Positions 45,190 through 58,280 of a stretch of 64,000 bases of DNA are shown one piece after another. The DNA comes from Ustulina deusta. Its lineage: Eukaryota; Ascomycota; Sordariomycetes; Xylariales; Xylariaceae. Each line of letters starts with the position of its first letter. Positions within the stretch are counted from its first letter, which is position 1. Under the pieces are notes generated by a model that did no database searches, was not told the DNA's origin, and worked only from the letters and a program-made list of their open reading frames with translations. The position numbers and the translations under genes were made by a program. Where the stretch lies: the NCBI GenBank assembly GCA_023159155.1, contig JAJNNX010000048.1, forward strand, positions 124,001-188,000, read 5' to 3'.

Positions 45190-48100
45190 GATTATTAGAG
45201 AGATATGAAGCGCTCGATGTTCATGCAGACAGGCCAGTAAGTGTAGGCCATTGAAGAAATCCCCGATTGAAAAACCTCACGACACATAACGTTCTGGCTA
45301 TTCGCTCCTTATCAACACACTTTGAATCTTCTATTTCGAGTTCCCCCATGGCTCCGCGAACTCGCAGGGGCTGCATGAGGAGGAGCATCCTACAGACACC
45401 GCGAAATTCGACCTGGGGCGTGCCAGACCGGCTCGACGCATCTGGCTTAGCAACAGACATGCAGTTGGTTCGAGGCTGCGCCTACATGCGGCCTCTTACC
45501 GTTTCAGGCCCAACTTTCGTCGAAAGTCTACCAAAAATAGGAGAGCCAAGCTAGAGCTGAAGTACGACAGAGCGGGCCGGCACAATCCTACAAAGACATC
45601 GAGGAATTGTCGCAGGTTATATGCAGAGTCTGAAACAGTGTTGGTAGCAATGTTGCATTTGGTTTCGCAGGTTGCAAACGTGATCCTCCACCCCCTATTG
45701 TGGCTGGTGCATGCACAATACAAGCATTAATTCTAGTGGCTGGCAACAACATTCTATCTAAGACACCCAAATTTGTTTTCTCGTTTATTCTACTCTTTTT
45801 GAGTCATGGGGCGCAATATTGTGCGGGCCGACGAAGGCTACATAATTCCACGGGATGCGCCATGTCACAGCTATGAATAGCACTCGCTCTACCACGGACA
45901 CAGCCAGTTCTTCGTACGAAGGCGGAATAAATAGAGGTATGACCGTTCCACCGGTACCACCGGTACCACCAACACCGGTTCCTACAAGCGGCGCGATATT
46001 CGGTAGGCTATCTACTTCTCGTATTAAACTGGATGAGACTGTTGACGACCCAATATTCTCTTTCTTTGATTATGTAGGAAGTGGGGGAATAGTCTGGCGA
46101 ATCCAATATGATTAGGTGGCCCCGAGATGAAGACGGCATCCCAGGGCTACACCCCAGTACATGCGCACAACAATTGACACACGATGCAGCCAAACAACGA
46201 CCACGGGGTATGAGTTATCGTACTTAGCTGCGGGCTTCCCCTTGCGGAACCAAAACAACGCACTCAAGTTTGAGGAATTGGACGTAGAACCACGGTACAC
46301 ATCAGCACTCACAGCAAAGGCTGGCCTCCCGTGTTAGAGCAAAGATCTTAGGTAAATTGATGTCTGCTGCGCTCCCTCGCTCCAGCGCTTGCTATTATAA
46401 CGAAAGCGAATCTAGCTCCGCGTCGCTTGTCTCGAGCAAGGTCACCAGCTTGAGACGGCTAGTGTTTGATTAGAAGTCTACGTAGCAAATACCCTGAATC
46501 CGTTTATACTCTTTGCTTTCGTATCGGACCCTACTTATCTATCTAGATCCCGGGACTAGGCGCCCCTACAAGAGAATTCTGCCTGCCTCTTTGTAGTATA
46601 CAGCAACGTATCAGCCGAATGCAGGAAGCCGTGCCAGCCGAAGCCGGTTGCGGATTGATGGCGGACGAACGTCGTGTGTCTAAGTTTAGAAGTCAAACTC
46701 CTAATGACCATAGGCCTCGGGAGATTTATCAATGGTTGCCTTGCCATTCTGGTTGATTATCTCGGTTACACACTTGACGAGTTCAGGGAATTTGTTTTCA
46801 CACACTATCGTCGCAGTGCTAGCCGATGACGGGTTTGGGCTCTGAATGATAAATCGTGCACGTATAAAACAACTCGCTAATGTAACATTGTGCGTGTAAG
46901 TCAGCCTAGTTTGACTCACAGCTAGAGCCAGCGCCAGCGCCAGCGCTGCAGCCAAACATCTAACGAGGGAGGAAAATATACTCGTAATAGCCCAATGCAC
47001 TTTCAGCGAAGTAGCGAGAATCGTACAACCACGGCCTGTCTCCTGGCTCAACTGAGTCAACTTCGCTTTTTCTCGCCTTGGGCCGAGAATAGGTCGCTTC
47101 GAACCCCGAACGTACCTTTTTAAATTGGGGTTTTTGTTCTATCCCAATATTCAATGCACAACGTGTCCATTTAGTTTGCAGTTCTAGCTGCGTAAGAGCT
47201 GCGTGTTGCAACGGGCCATTTTTCACGATCCAAACAGAGAGTACTCGCGCTCTCCCTCAACCCGGCTGATCATTCAGTGGCAGTGTAGTTATCTTTTCTT
47301 TCATAGGATTAGGTCTGCTTATATGAGAATATGGTTTACAAATCGTCTTTGAGGACTATTTCGTGTACACTAGTGCAGATTACTTAAGGCATTTGACGGC
47401 CCCCGTGTTTTATTGTCGCTTAAGATGGTAAGAGTCCCAGGGATTGGGATTATTCAGCATTTGCAGCGAGTGTAGTGGTTGTCCCTTCATACTCACCATG
47501 CCATAGATTTAGCAACACAAAAGCTCGATGACGGCTGAAGTGAGATCAGTGGCAGAATATGAAAGTTTTAAAACACGTCTATACCCTTTGTTGAGGTTGC
47601 GATGGAGGGCGAACGCCTAATCTCCTTAAACGGATGACGCATCATCGTAACACCGGAAAGGAAGGAAACCTCTTAGTATAGTTGGCAGAAGCTGATTTGG
47701 CATGAATTTCGTCGCACTCTTAATAGTGACTGCCACAAGGCCTTCCGTGTGAGGTCTGGTACGGCGTGTTACTTTACGATGACAGATGCACGGACAAGCG
47801 AGCTAGACCTCATCTGATAATATCTTCGAAAGAGCCGCTGACATCCTGTATAAGACCCTCAGCAAATATGCACGTGGCGCTTCAAGTTTCCCCGCGCGGC
47901 GCGGAGCTACGCGAAAATTAAGCGAATGCGAAACGTCAGAAAATATTCGGCATCCATCGTCTGACCTGAAGTAGTGATGGCCTCATCGGCGACATCGATG
48001 TCCGCGGAGTCATTGCCACGCATCAGTAAGACCCTCCACACCGTACTCCGCAACGTCATTTGCCGTGACGGCGGAAGACCAATTGATGTTTTTTCTGTCT

Positions 48101-48890
48101 GGTCTACAACATACACGACCTGGCGATTCACCAAGGAACTCAACTATACCACAATGGTGCTCATTGAAATGAGTGGTCCACCTTCGCCCAACACCCTGAA
48201 CGACACGGAACCACTGGAACAGCTGATCGGCAACGTCGGTTGTGAAACTGTCGCCGCATACCGTCTACAAAACTACAGACACATTACGCCGGCCGGATGA
48301 ACGTGAACTGCGAGAGACACTATCCAAATATATTGGAAATTTCTACTTGACCTATGACAACCGGAAAGCCCATCCGAGCGCGAAAAGACATCCCCCGGTC
48401 AAGAAGTCATTGTTCTACTAGCCTTCCCAGGACTTGGCAAGTACCCGCAGATCCGGTAGATGAATGATCCTTGGAAACTACTCTCCCTGTCTGTCTACAG
48501 TAGTCAGTCCTATTGTCTGCACACAATCAATGTCAATGGATGGTACGGGCGAATTCTACATGAGACGCCAATGGTGTTTGTCGACCGCCATTGGCCGCGG
48601 ATGAATGTTATGAGTAAAACAGTAGACAGTCCTTACGAAAGGGCGAGGAATCCGACCCGAGCCGAGGGATGGGGAATTCATTTCGCCAACGCTTTACTTT
48701 GTCAATGGCCATTGAGCTGTCCTATTATCATAGCCCAAAATAGGCAACATCCTACTGTAGACTGTAGTGTATAAAGGAGCATCAGATCCTCGATCTCGAT
48801 GGCTCATGTTTTCACTTGCACTTTCCCTATCCCCAACGCAGGCTAATACTCTACTGTTTTGTACCATTCCATCCTCAACCCTCAGGAGCC
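45190..48890. other. 3.7-kb region without a supported gene
   Basis: The longest gene-free stretch in the middle of the window. It holds the surface-protein promoter, a short CCACCGGTA tandem tract near 45950-45970, a G/C-rich Ala-Leu-type run of GCGCTG/GCCAGC near 46925-46950, and several short frames (45855-46115, 46701-47060, 47974-48300) that show no convincing family or gene structure. The last 100 bp are the monooxygenase promoter. Confidence 0.45.
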
Positions 48891-50249
48891 ATGTCTGACT
48901 TTCGCGTGGTCATCCTTGGCGCCGGTCCCGCCGGCCTCTTTGCGGCAGTGGCGTTAGCCGCAGCCGGCATCGACTTTATAGTCCTCGAAAAGCAGCCCGA
49001 CATCAGGCGATTTAAAGGAGCGCTTCTCGTACTTTGGCCGCCCTTCGTCCGGGTGCTGGATCAGCTGGGGTTATATGAGCAGGTCAACGAACTTTCAACG
49101 CGCTTAACTACCAAGACAAACCTTACGCATAACGGCGAACCCTTAAGCAGCGGCCGTGTCTTTGCAGCCATGGAAGACGAGTGAGTTCACCCGGATGATT
49201 ATCTAACATGGCACTAATAAGTTCTTTATAGGCTTGGCTATCCTACACTAGGACTTTCTCGCAGCAACTTTCTTCGCATTCTCTATGAGAATTTGCCTGG
49301 GCACGAAGAAAAGGTTAGAGCAAATGCACAAGCGGTAAACATCGAAACACATAAGAACGGAGTGCATGTACATCTAGCGGATGGAAGTGTGGTAGATGGC
49401 TCCATGGTAGTTGCTGCCGATGGTGTGCACAGTTCAACTCGAGAACTCATTCAGCGTCTCAGGGGTGATTCATCCTCGACGGGCAATATAGATTCCACAC
49501 CAGAGATGGTGGCAACCTTTATGTCGCTCTTCGGCCATACTCGTGGTGTCCGAGAAGATATTGCTCTTGGCGACTTTGTTGAGTCGCACGGACCCGGAAT
49601 AGCCTCGCAATGTACGCGCTTGGACGATACCATCTTCTTCACGGTTCTCAAACGGCTGGACAGGCGCACATCGGAAAAGAGAAGTTTCACGAGCGCGGAA
49701 GTCGACAAATTTGCTCAGGAGATGTCCGATGTGAACATATTCCCCGGAGTCAAGCTAAAGGAGATATGGCCCCTACGCGAACATGCCAATGTCATGCTTC
49801 TTAACCAGGAAGAGGGCTTGGCAAAGAAATGGTACCACGATCGCATCGTCATCGTGGGCGACGCTGCCCACAAAATGACATCCATTAATGGGCAAGGAGC
49901 CATGTCTGCGGTGCTCTCCGCTACCGAGCTCGTTAACAACCTACGAGCGACTCTACAGAAGAACTCGAACCCAAGCACTGAAGATTTGAACGCGGCTTTT
50001 GCCAAGTACGAAACGTCGCGCAGGGAAGTCTCCGGTGCCGTGGTCGACTTGGGGGTCTTCGTAACACGCTTCATAACGTGGTCGGACAAGCGAAACGAGG
50101 CTCAAGACCGGTATATAAGCCGTACCCAAAACGTAGAGGAGGATGCAAAGAAAAGATTCCTGACGGGGTTCATGCAGAGCCCGATCTTGGACTTTCTACC
50201 GTTTGAGAGCAAGCAAGGCAATACCCCATGGCAGATAGACGGCAAGTAG
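48891..50249 (+). CDS. FAD-dependent monooxygenase (435 aa)
   Basis: Aromatic-ring hydroxylase / UbiH-type flavoprotein that would use NAD(P)H and O2 to hydroxylate a small organic substrate. Two exons, 48891-49180 and 49232-50249, with a 51-bp intron; total 436 codons. The start ATG at 48891 gives MSDFRVVILGAGPAGLF, with the dinucleotide-binding G-x-G-x-x-G at residues 10-15, followed by the ribose-binding Glu in VLEKQ. The middle DG motif is VVAADGVHSSTR (D160). The C-terminal GD motif is VIVGDAAHKMTSINGQGA (D307), which contacts the FAD ribityl chain. No signal peptide or C-terminal membrane helix is obvious. It stands alone, with no polyketide, terpene or peptide synthase nearby, so it is not clearly part of a biosynthetic cluster. 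Substrate unknown. Confidence 0.92.
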
Positions 50250-51692
50250 CCGATTCGCCCGGAGCTTTGAAGGGTTGTACAGCATCACGAGGGCCGGGGT
50301 CAAGGACCTATATTCGATGGGTAAATGTAACCTATGATTAGATAATATCTGGCACTGCCACTTAATCCTCCCTAGACACCCTGACTTTACCCTGGGGTTG
50401 CTGTGTCGGCTTCTGACTATCTCAATAAACGAACGACTGTGCTCTAAGCCCCTGGGGACTTTTCTGTTGAACGAAGGACTTCCTGGGTAAGGCAATTATC
50501 AAATGACAAGTTTATGAATCATATCCCTTCATTCATCTGCTGCACACATGACCGAATGCTCATTTATATGATGTACATACCCGGTAACGTTGTGCGGCTG
50601 ACGATACTTACAGGTCTTTACCGTGCTCCATTCACCAAGACGGCCTTACGAAAACCGCCCTTTCTCGACGAAGCCGATGCTGCTGTGCCACTCCACAGCT
50701 CGCTTATTGAACGACGAGGCTGAGACGTTAAATTGGCCTATTGCAGCCTAGCGAAATGACGACCTACTTGTCTTGATGGTCTCGCGCCCAGCGGTGATAC
50801 CAGTACTCGGGCATGATCTAAAGCAAGAGGCACTCAGGCGCTCGCTGTCCTCGTATTTCATGATTATCGCCTCGGCAGGTGTCGAAGACAGCCGACTAGA
50901 TGCAGTTGCGTCGGTTCCGCTTTGTCGTAGTACAAGTGTTGTAAGCAGGCAAGCAAGCCACTGTAGTTGAAGAGACTCCGCCGAACATGCAGTCGGGGTT
51001 GAAAGAGACAATATTTATATGTAAGCAGGACAGCCCTTCGGGATGACGTCGAGCGCGCATTCGTAGGAATCGTGTCATTGGTACCATGGGAAACCAAGCC
51101 TACCTCCTGATGTATGAAGTTAGGTAGCGTACTCCTATTTTCTCTCTCTGTCCGCCTCTCCCCTCCTTCCGCTCTTCCTCCTCTTCAACTTCTTTATTTC
51201 ATTTCATTAGGATGCACATCTCTCGCCAGTCGGATTCATTCTTCGTTAACACACGTCGTACAGCAGAAGATGGGAGGTGCGCGACAGAGCTGGGTGGAGA
51301 TCGGAAACAGGGGTTCGTTGAGTTTAATTAAGGTATTAGTGAATAATCGAGTAATCCATAAGCGCTTTAGTGCATTCCACTCAGGGCGGGGTTCGATTCA
51401 GCATCCGGTTTTCCACTCGCTAAGTGATCCCTCACGGCAATTTTGAGGTACTTAAGTATTTCCGAGTCGCTGGCAGGGACCGATACGGCAACACCGCAAA
51501 CCCAGATCCGGCTGGTGTGATCCTCGTGCCATCTAGCGCTCTGTGCCACTTCTTATAACCTCGCCCGCCGCTCTTCATCGTTTCTTGGTCTCTCGTGCCT
51601 CGTCCTCTCCCCCTCCCCCCCTCCCTCCCCCCCCCGTCGGCATTAACGCCTGGAATCCGCCGTAATCTTGCCAGCTCCGCCGGGTTCATGCA
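50250..51692. other. 1.4-kb intergenic region, promoter of CBS/PB1 gene
   Basis: No gene supported. The part just above the start at 51693 has long pyrimidine tracts (near 51156-51190 and a C-rich run near 51608-51634) of the kind common in fungal promoters and 5' untranslated regions. Confidence 0.5.
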
Positions 51693-53959
51693 ATGTCGGG
51701 CACTATGAGAGGAACACCCAGTCGCGGGCAGGGGCGCGGATCGACTCCCCTTGGGGCGAGCAGCCCGGTAGCCTCAAACATCCCCCGACCGACCCTGGAC
51801 AGCCACGGTCACTCGAGCCACAGCCAGCCCGCCCCCAGCGAGTCCGCCTCTGGCCTCAGCGCCAGCCGGCAGAAGCAGAGCAAGCGGGATGAGGTCTGTC
51901 TAGCCACCCTCCTTTCCATCTTTCTCTGGTCGAGCCTGGTGTTTGTCCGCGCCGCGACACGAGTCGGCGGCCGTCTCTGCCCATCATGTCTCCCCACCCC
52001 TACATGACTCTGGACTACGACAGCTATGTCGCCTGCAAGCAGGCCATGGATGCTGACTACTACCGCCAGGCCATCCGCCGCAAGCTGGAGAGCGACCTCT
52101 CCAAGAAGAAGCACCTGCCCAGCCGTGCCCGCCAGTCTCGCAAAGCCCCTCCGGGCACCGTTCTCGCCCTGAAGCCGAGTCCCGCCCTCCAGATCAAGCC
52201 CTCGACCACCGTGGCCGAAGCCGCCCAGTTGATGGCCGCCAAGAGGGAGGACTGCGTGTTAGTGACAGACGATGATGATCGGATTGCCGGCATCTTCACC
52301 GCCAAAGACCTGGCCTTCCGCGTCGTCGGTACGGGTCAGAAGGCAACCAACGTTACCATTGCCGAGATCATGACCAAGAACCCTCTTTGCGCCCGAACCG
52401 ACACCAGCGCCACCGACGCCCTAGATCTGATGGTTAGGAAGGGCTTCCGACACTTGCCCGTCATGGACGAGAACCAAGACATTTCCGGCGTCCTCGATAT
52501 TACAAAGTGTTTCTATGACGCTATGGAGAAACTGGAACGGGCATATGCCTCTTCGACGAAGCTCTACGCTGCCTTGGAAGGTGTTCAGTCCGAACTTGGA
52601 ACCAGCCAGCCGGCTCAGATTATCCAATACGTAGAGGCCCTTCGTTCCAAGATGTCTGGCCCCACACTCGAGTCTGTTCTAAACGGCATGCCTCCTACTA
52701 CCGTCAATGTCCGTACTTCTGTGAGGGAGGCCGCAATGCTCATGAAGGAGAACCATACGACGGCGGTGCTGGTGCAAGACCAAGGCCAGATCACTGGTAT
52801 TTTTACTAGCAAGGATGTTGTGCTGCGAGTTATTGCCCCCGGCCTGGACCCTGCTACCTGTAGTGTCGTACGCGTCATGACGCCCCATCCTGATTTTGCA
52901 CCCATGGACATGAGTATCCAGGCGGCTCTGCGAAAAATGCACGGTAGGTTTTTGGACTGTTTGAATGGCTTTGTGATTTGGTCAAACTGACATGGCGTAG
53001 ATGGCCATTACCTTAATTTGCCGGTCATGAATGGGGAAGGCGAGATCGTGGGTATGGTCGATGTCCTTAAACTCACCTATGCTACCCTCGAGCAAGTCAA
53101 CACAATGGGTTCGGGCGATAGCGAAGGTCCAGCGTGGAACAAGTTCTGGTTATCGCTGGACAATGAGACCGAGTCGATGGTCTCGGGCGACGGCAGCCAT
53201 CACCACGGCACAATAGCGTCTAGGTCTATGGTGACGCCTGACCACGGACGAGAGCGCATCACTGATTCTCTTGCGCCTGGCGATAGCGCTTCGCACATGG
53301 GCATGGACTCCCCCTCCCACTCGATGGTGGCCGACCAGCCCCCTGCCGAGATTCCTTTTGCGTTCAAGTTCAAGGCGCCCGGCGGTCGCGTACACCGTCT
53401 ACAGGTCATTGCTAGCCAAGGTGTTGCGGAGCTTGTCGCCAATGTGGAAGCGAAGCTGGGCAACGAAGTGGAAGCAATTGGCGGCGTGCCCACGGTAGAG
53501 GAGGGTAAGCTCGTTCCCGGTGGCTTCGCCCTAAGCTACTTGGACGATGAAGGAGACACGGTTAGTATTACGACGGACCAAGATTTGCTGGAGGCAATTT
53601 TACTTGCTCGTCAGCACCACCATGAGAAGGTCGATCTCTTTGTGCATGATCCTGAGAAACCAGCCGTCGTGGTGGCGGCGCATCACCCCGATCCCAGAGC
53701 AGTCGATACCCCGCCTGTTAGCGTGGCCGCATCCGATCTGCGACGCAGACGGGCTGCTGTAGATGACGACGAGGAGGATGACGAGACCGAGGATGACGAC
53801 TACTCGACTGTGAGGCGTCGCAAGAAGGTTGGCTCTCGAGGCGAGACGGAGCAAGTCATTGCCGGAGTGCCCAACGAACTTCTCCTTCCAGGCGCCATCG
53901 TCACCTTGGCCGTCGTCATCATTGGTGTATTCACTATCGCGAGAGCCACAAGCCGGTAA
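51693..53959 (+). CDS. CBS and PB1 domain protein (677 aa)
   Basis: Three exons, 51693-51893, 52070-52943 and 53001-53959. Introns are 176 and 57 bp, total 678 codons. Joining exons 1 and 2 gives KRDEAIRRKLESDLSKKKH; the CTGAC branch site and CAG acceptor lie just upstream. Four CBS motifs follow: VLALKPSPALQIKPSTTVAE, IMTKNPLCARTDTSATDALD, TVNVRTSVREAAMLMKEN and VMTPHPDFAPMDMSIQ, each with a nearby GIFTAKD- or GVLDITK-type strand. These pairs normally form nucleotide-sensing Bateman modules. A PB1-like domain comes next (FAFKFKAPGGRVHRLQV through DDEGDTVSITTDQDLLEAI). The C-terminus has an acidic run, RRRKK and a single hydrophobic helix (LLLPGAIVTLAVVIIGVFTI), suggesting a tail anchor. Fission yeast Mug70 has the same architecture. 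Ligand and pathway are unknown. An alternative start inside exon 2's upstream intron is less likely. Confidence 0.9.
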
Positions 53960-55380
53960 TCATGAGTCTATTCTTGGTTCCATGGTCCAAGGCTTTTTCG
54001 GTACTTACGTCGAGTCACCTTCCATCACCACTAAACTATACATAGATGCTCATGATGCCTGTTTCGTAGAATAGTAATACCTTTTGATGATTGGATCGAT
54101 TGGATTGAGCATCGCGTGAATCTCACATGTGAACCTCGTTACCTTGCGTTGGTCGTGTTTCCAGCCAAACTGCTTACCTACATTTACGCCCCAGTGCAAA
54201 GCTTGTTGTGTTGTCCTGCCCCTTCTCTACGAGCATATAATTTATTCTAGGTAGGTATGTTCGGAAGAGCATGTTCGGGGGAAGGGAGTTATCTCAGCGC
54301 TCAGACCAGCTAGCGCGTTTTCATTGTGGCTAATGGTACATGGCCCCACTAGCCTGAATTTCTGACCAATCATATTTTTTTCCAATTTTTCTACCTAAGT
54401 AACGCGTAGCTGGTCTGAGTACTCGATGCAGACCTAATTGTAAGTGGGTATACGGAATAATACCTATAGCCAGTACAGACCAAATAGGTCAAAAATGACT
54501 TTATTACACTTACTAAAAGAACTATACTCGGAGGATAGCCTTACAATTGCAAGCCTTGCTATATTTTTTTTAATTTAATTAAAGGTTGTTTAGTCTGTTA
54601 AAAAAGTAAGTGTATATATATAATGTATTAATCAAAACTCTGGAAATATATTATAATAACTTGACTTAAATAAATAGAAAAAAATACTCTGAGGGTCTTA
54701 TAGCTAGTCTTATCCTTAGACAGAAATTAGTACATAATTCGGAGTATTTTTGAACAAGTTCTAAGGAGTAGGGCGTTAATTTGTTTGCGTATACCCTCTT
54801 ATTTTTTAACGTATTAAAGCACTGTACTATTTCTAAATACAGAAATTATATAAAAAATTAATAGAAAGTAACTAAGTCATTTACTTAGCCCCGGACGTTG
54901 CCCGTTTATTTTTATCTATTTTATTTAATATGTAATAACGGAGTGTTTAAAATAGATTTTTTGGATTTGTATGGGCCGCGTATACCCTCTTAGACTTTTT
55001 CCGCATCGAGTACTCAGACGTCCTTCATAGGTCTTTTTGTATGGGCCCACATTATACCGCCACAGGCCCACAAAACCTCAAGAATATGTATTATGGGCCT
55101 ATGTGGGGCTTCTGACACTGAGATAAGAAGGGAGATTTACAAACGCTGATGGACATAACCCCCCTTGAATCCATAGCCCCGAAAGATGCATAGTCATGCT
55201 CTTACTAAAGACTAAGTAAGTGCGTAGGTACCTAAATTATGGGTCTAGAGGCCCCGGAACACAACACCCAACACCCGACGCCTGTCATCTACCAATTGAC
55301 ATGGGCGCATCTTGAAATTTCAAAGTCGGAAGACGATTCCTACGAAGCCGGCGGTGATAAGCCAAAACACGGCACCAACC
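53960..55380. other. 1.4-kb AT-rich intergenic region with small repeats
   Basis: From about 54360 to 55000 the sequence is strongly AT-rich. A 15-bp word GCGTATACCCTCTTA is repeated exactly at 54787-54801 and 54978-54992, and TTTGTATGGGC occurs at 54966-54976 and 55036-55046. These look like remnants of a decayed element. No coding frame is supported. Confidence 0.5.
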
Positions 55381-56815
55381 ATGATAATAAGGGAGTTCGG
55401 TGTGCGCCATGGTACATGATTCCAACCCGTCTCATCGCGATCAGGGCAAGGCTAACATTTTCCGTTCCCCACCGGCAGCCAGACGGGCGCTGGCAGAGCC
55501 TGCACGCCAGGCGTGCTGTGTGCGAGCTCTCTCGACGACACAACCAGCCAGTCCCGAGCTAGCACACGATGCCATCCAGACCCTGGGCTCTCGGCCCAAG
55601 CCCGGCCCTCCCGCCATCTTCGCCGCCAATGCGAAAGCGACGCGCCGGAAGCGGCCCGACGAGGTCGACCGCACCGCCGACCTCCACCACCGAGGGCAGC
55701 TGTTGAAGAGTCAGATCGGCCGGCTGGGCTCAGACGTCCACAAGCGGTACCGGCCGGGCGACCTCTTCCTCAACCCCCCGGGCCCCAAAGACGTCACGCT
55801 CGAGCTCCTCATGGCGTCCCAGGCGCACATGGGCCACCACACCTCGCTCTGGAACCCAGCCAACGGCCGCTACATCTACGGCATCCGCCAGGGCATCCAC
55901 ATCATCTCCCTCGAGCAGACGGCCGCCCATCTGCGCCGCGCCGCGCGTGTTGTCGAGGAGGTCGCCTACCGAGGCGGCCTGATCCTGTTCGTCGGCACGC
56001 GGCCTGGCCAGACCCAGCTCGTCACGCAGGCAGCACGGCTCTCGCGCGCATGTCACCTGTTCACGAAATGGATTCCTGGATCCATCACCAACAGCGACGT
56101 CATCCTCAACGGCATGCAGATCCATATGCTCGACGAGAACGACCAGCCTCTCGAAGGCTTTACCCGGCATCTCAACGAACGACGGCCGCTTGTCCCCGAT
56201 CTCGTCGTCTGTCTCAACCCTCTCGAGAATTACACTCTCCTGCACGAGTGCGCGCTTGCCAATGTGCCAACTATTGGTGTCGTCGATACAAACACCGAGC
56301 CTACATGGGTTACGTACGTAATCCCTGCCAACGACGACAGGTAAGTCATTTCCTCTGTCATTATTCTATCTGTGTTCCGATTGTATCTCCAACGAGACCG
56401 CCGAAGCTAAGTCACTTTGTTTTCGATAGTCTGCGTTGTCTGGCTGTCATCAGCAGTGTGCTCGGCCGCGCCGGCGAGACAGGACAGAAACGTCGTCTCG
56501 CAGACGCCAAGTTGGGCATCGTGAGGTGGCGGACGCCTCAAGACACACAGGCCTTCAGTAAGTCGCTTTCGTCTTGTTCCCTCGTTCTGGTCATTCCGAA
56601 GAGCAGAAAGGCTTCCGTATGGGTGACCATCTGGAAGAGTTTCAACGCGCCCGAAACAGTGATAAATCACGCCTTTATCATAACCATCACTAACCCCAAG
56701 TGCTGCAGTAACCCTTAACCGCAAACTCGCTGAAAAAGAGGCCGAGGCTAATGCGCGATCCGCTGACGAGGACGGGAGTGCCGCCGGTTCTGGATTTGCT
56801 AGCACCACGTTGTAG
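55381..56815 (+). CDS. MRP4: Mitochondrial ribosomal protein uS2m (371 aa)
   Basis: Small-subunit mitoribosome protein of the bacterial S2 family. Four exons: 55381-55399, 55479-56340, 56430-56557 and 56709-56815; total 372 codons. The 19-nt first exon is inferred: ATG at 55381 reads MIIREF, and after a 79-bp intron with GCTAAC branch site it joins to ARRALAEPARQACCVRALS, an Arg/Ala-rich mitochondrial presequence. An unspliced ATG at 55408 would start MVHDSNPSHRDQ, which is less presequence-like. S2 family blocks are SQAHMGHHTSLWNPANGRYI, GIHIISLEQTAAHLRRA, GGLILFVGTRPGQTQLV, RPLVPDLVVCLNPLENYTL, NVPTIGVVDTNTEPTWVTY and VIPANDDSLRCLAVISSVLG. A lysine/glutamate-rich tail follows. The assignment is firm; only the first exon is uncertain. 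Confidence 0.93.
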
Positions 56816-57588
56816 CATGGTTCAAGGTTGCTCTCGGCGGAAGGGCTACTACAATCGCGTTGACAGTGTAAGTACGTAATGGCGACCACCTCGTTGCATG
56901 GAAGCTATGAACTCGAGTTAATAGAGGGAAGAAGACTTCAAGTAGACTAGGGCCAACACTGAATGTTGACCGCCAAACCTGTTCGGTTTGCTAGTGTACG
57001 TATACTGCTGTATGTATGTAACAAACAACAACATGTACCTATAGTAAAATACAATGGCAAGCGAACGCGTCGATCCGTATTGCATGGTGATGAAAATCCA
57101 TTTTGCTCGGCAGCATGTGCTTGTGCGGAGGCCACTTCGTGAGTAAACTAGGTGCCCTCCCATTTAACCCGTAGTGAATGCTAGGTATTTGAGGTGCTTT
57201 TGTTTGACGCAGGTCATATTCTTGCGACCGAACGCCCTGTCTATAGAGAAGAAACAGATTGACTCAAGTATGCTTTATAGACTGCCAGGTCAACACACAC
57301 GGTTTCTTCACTTGGATACACCCTAGCCGCGAGATGGTAACTAGACCGCGACTGTCAGGAGACGGTCGGCCAATAGGTACGGGTTATGGATCTTTTTGTT
57401 GCGCAGGGGTTCGACTCCCTTGGTAACTGTCCCTGAACTATATATATATATATAGGTACCTGTATAGGTACCTACGGGCTAGATATATACTTTGTTGTTT
57501 GTCGCGGGTCAGTCTTTGGGGTAAGGTCTACGGCAAATTGTCTTAGCCCTATGTACGTTTTCACGGAGAACGGGTCTTTCTTTTCTCT

Positions 57589-57642
<54 letters not shown>

Positions 57643-58280
57643 AGGTTGATTTTCTTCAATACGCTGCTGTTTGACTGCGCAGCGCGCATAAGGTTACTAC
57701 TATTAGGCAATCATATGGCAACTAACTATAAGGCTACCAATCATAGGGTCACTGAGGCCACTGGTCATTTACTCCGCATCCCTTTTATCAGCGTTCAAAA
57801 TGCAGTCCACCGCCGTCCGTGGGAAATGAAATCTGTGTTGATTGGCTAGTTTGTAGTTCTAGGCTATTATTTACTAAGAAAATAAAATGGCAAATATTTT
57901 TTCAGTTATGCATTGTTATCTTTATTGATAGCCTCAGGTTAAGCCATGGAAAAGGCCCCCCCTCCCCCTCCCCTCCCTCCTTTTTTTCCCCCTTCTCCTT
58001 TTCAGCCTTATTGTGAGCTTGCGGCTTGTCCGCCCCATGATTTGGAGCCAGGTTTAGTCACGGGACGATGACAACAAATCATGAAAAGGTCCAGTCAAGT
58101 CTGGTTTTGACATGTGATAAAGGCGTTGTACAAACATCGTAATCGTTTCTACAGTGGAATCAGGGTTCTTCGTGCTATCCAAGACAAACCACGAGATCTT
58201 TCATCAACCTCTATATACATTGCTCGGGTCCCGATCATTTCGAGTCGTCCCCTTCATTTCGGCCCCCCATCTAAAGAAAA
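56816..58280. other. 1.5-kb convergent intergenic region
   Basis: The 3' flanks of the uS2m and MFS genes. It contains an (AT)n run near 57437-57454, followed by two GGTACCTGTATAGGTACC-like words, and the (CT)n tract annotated separately. A GGTTCGACTCCC word near 57408 resembles a tRNA B box, but no fitting acceptor stem exists. No gene seen. Confidence 0.5.
57576..57638. repeat. (CT)n microsatellite
   Basis: A pyrimidine tract beginning with TCTTTC units and becoming a pure CT dinucleotide run of about 20 units, ending in GTTTAGG. Located between convergent genes. Confidence 0.9.

Noticed and set aside
46701..47060. Possible small secreted protein on the minus strand with an Ala/Leu-rich hydrophobic run and a Cys-containing C-terminus
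   Set aside because: The hydrophobic run comes from a simple GCGCTG-type repeat, no Met sits at a sensible distance before it, and splice options inside are ambiguous.
47974..48300. 108-codon plus-strand frame
   Set aside because: No conserved features and no neighbouring exon; composition does not stand out from the flanks.
48891..50249. Biosynthetic gene cluster around the FAD monooxygenase
   Set aside because: No backbone synthase, transporter or regulator next to it; the nearest genes are a surface protein and a CBS/PB1 protein.
57340..57430. tRNA-like B box (GGTTCGACTCCC)
   Set aside because: No complementary acceptor stem or A box at the right distance on the same strand.
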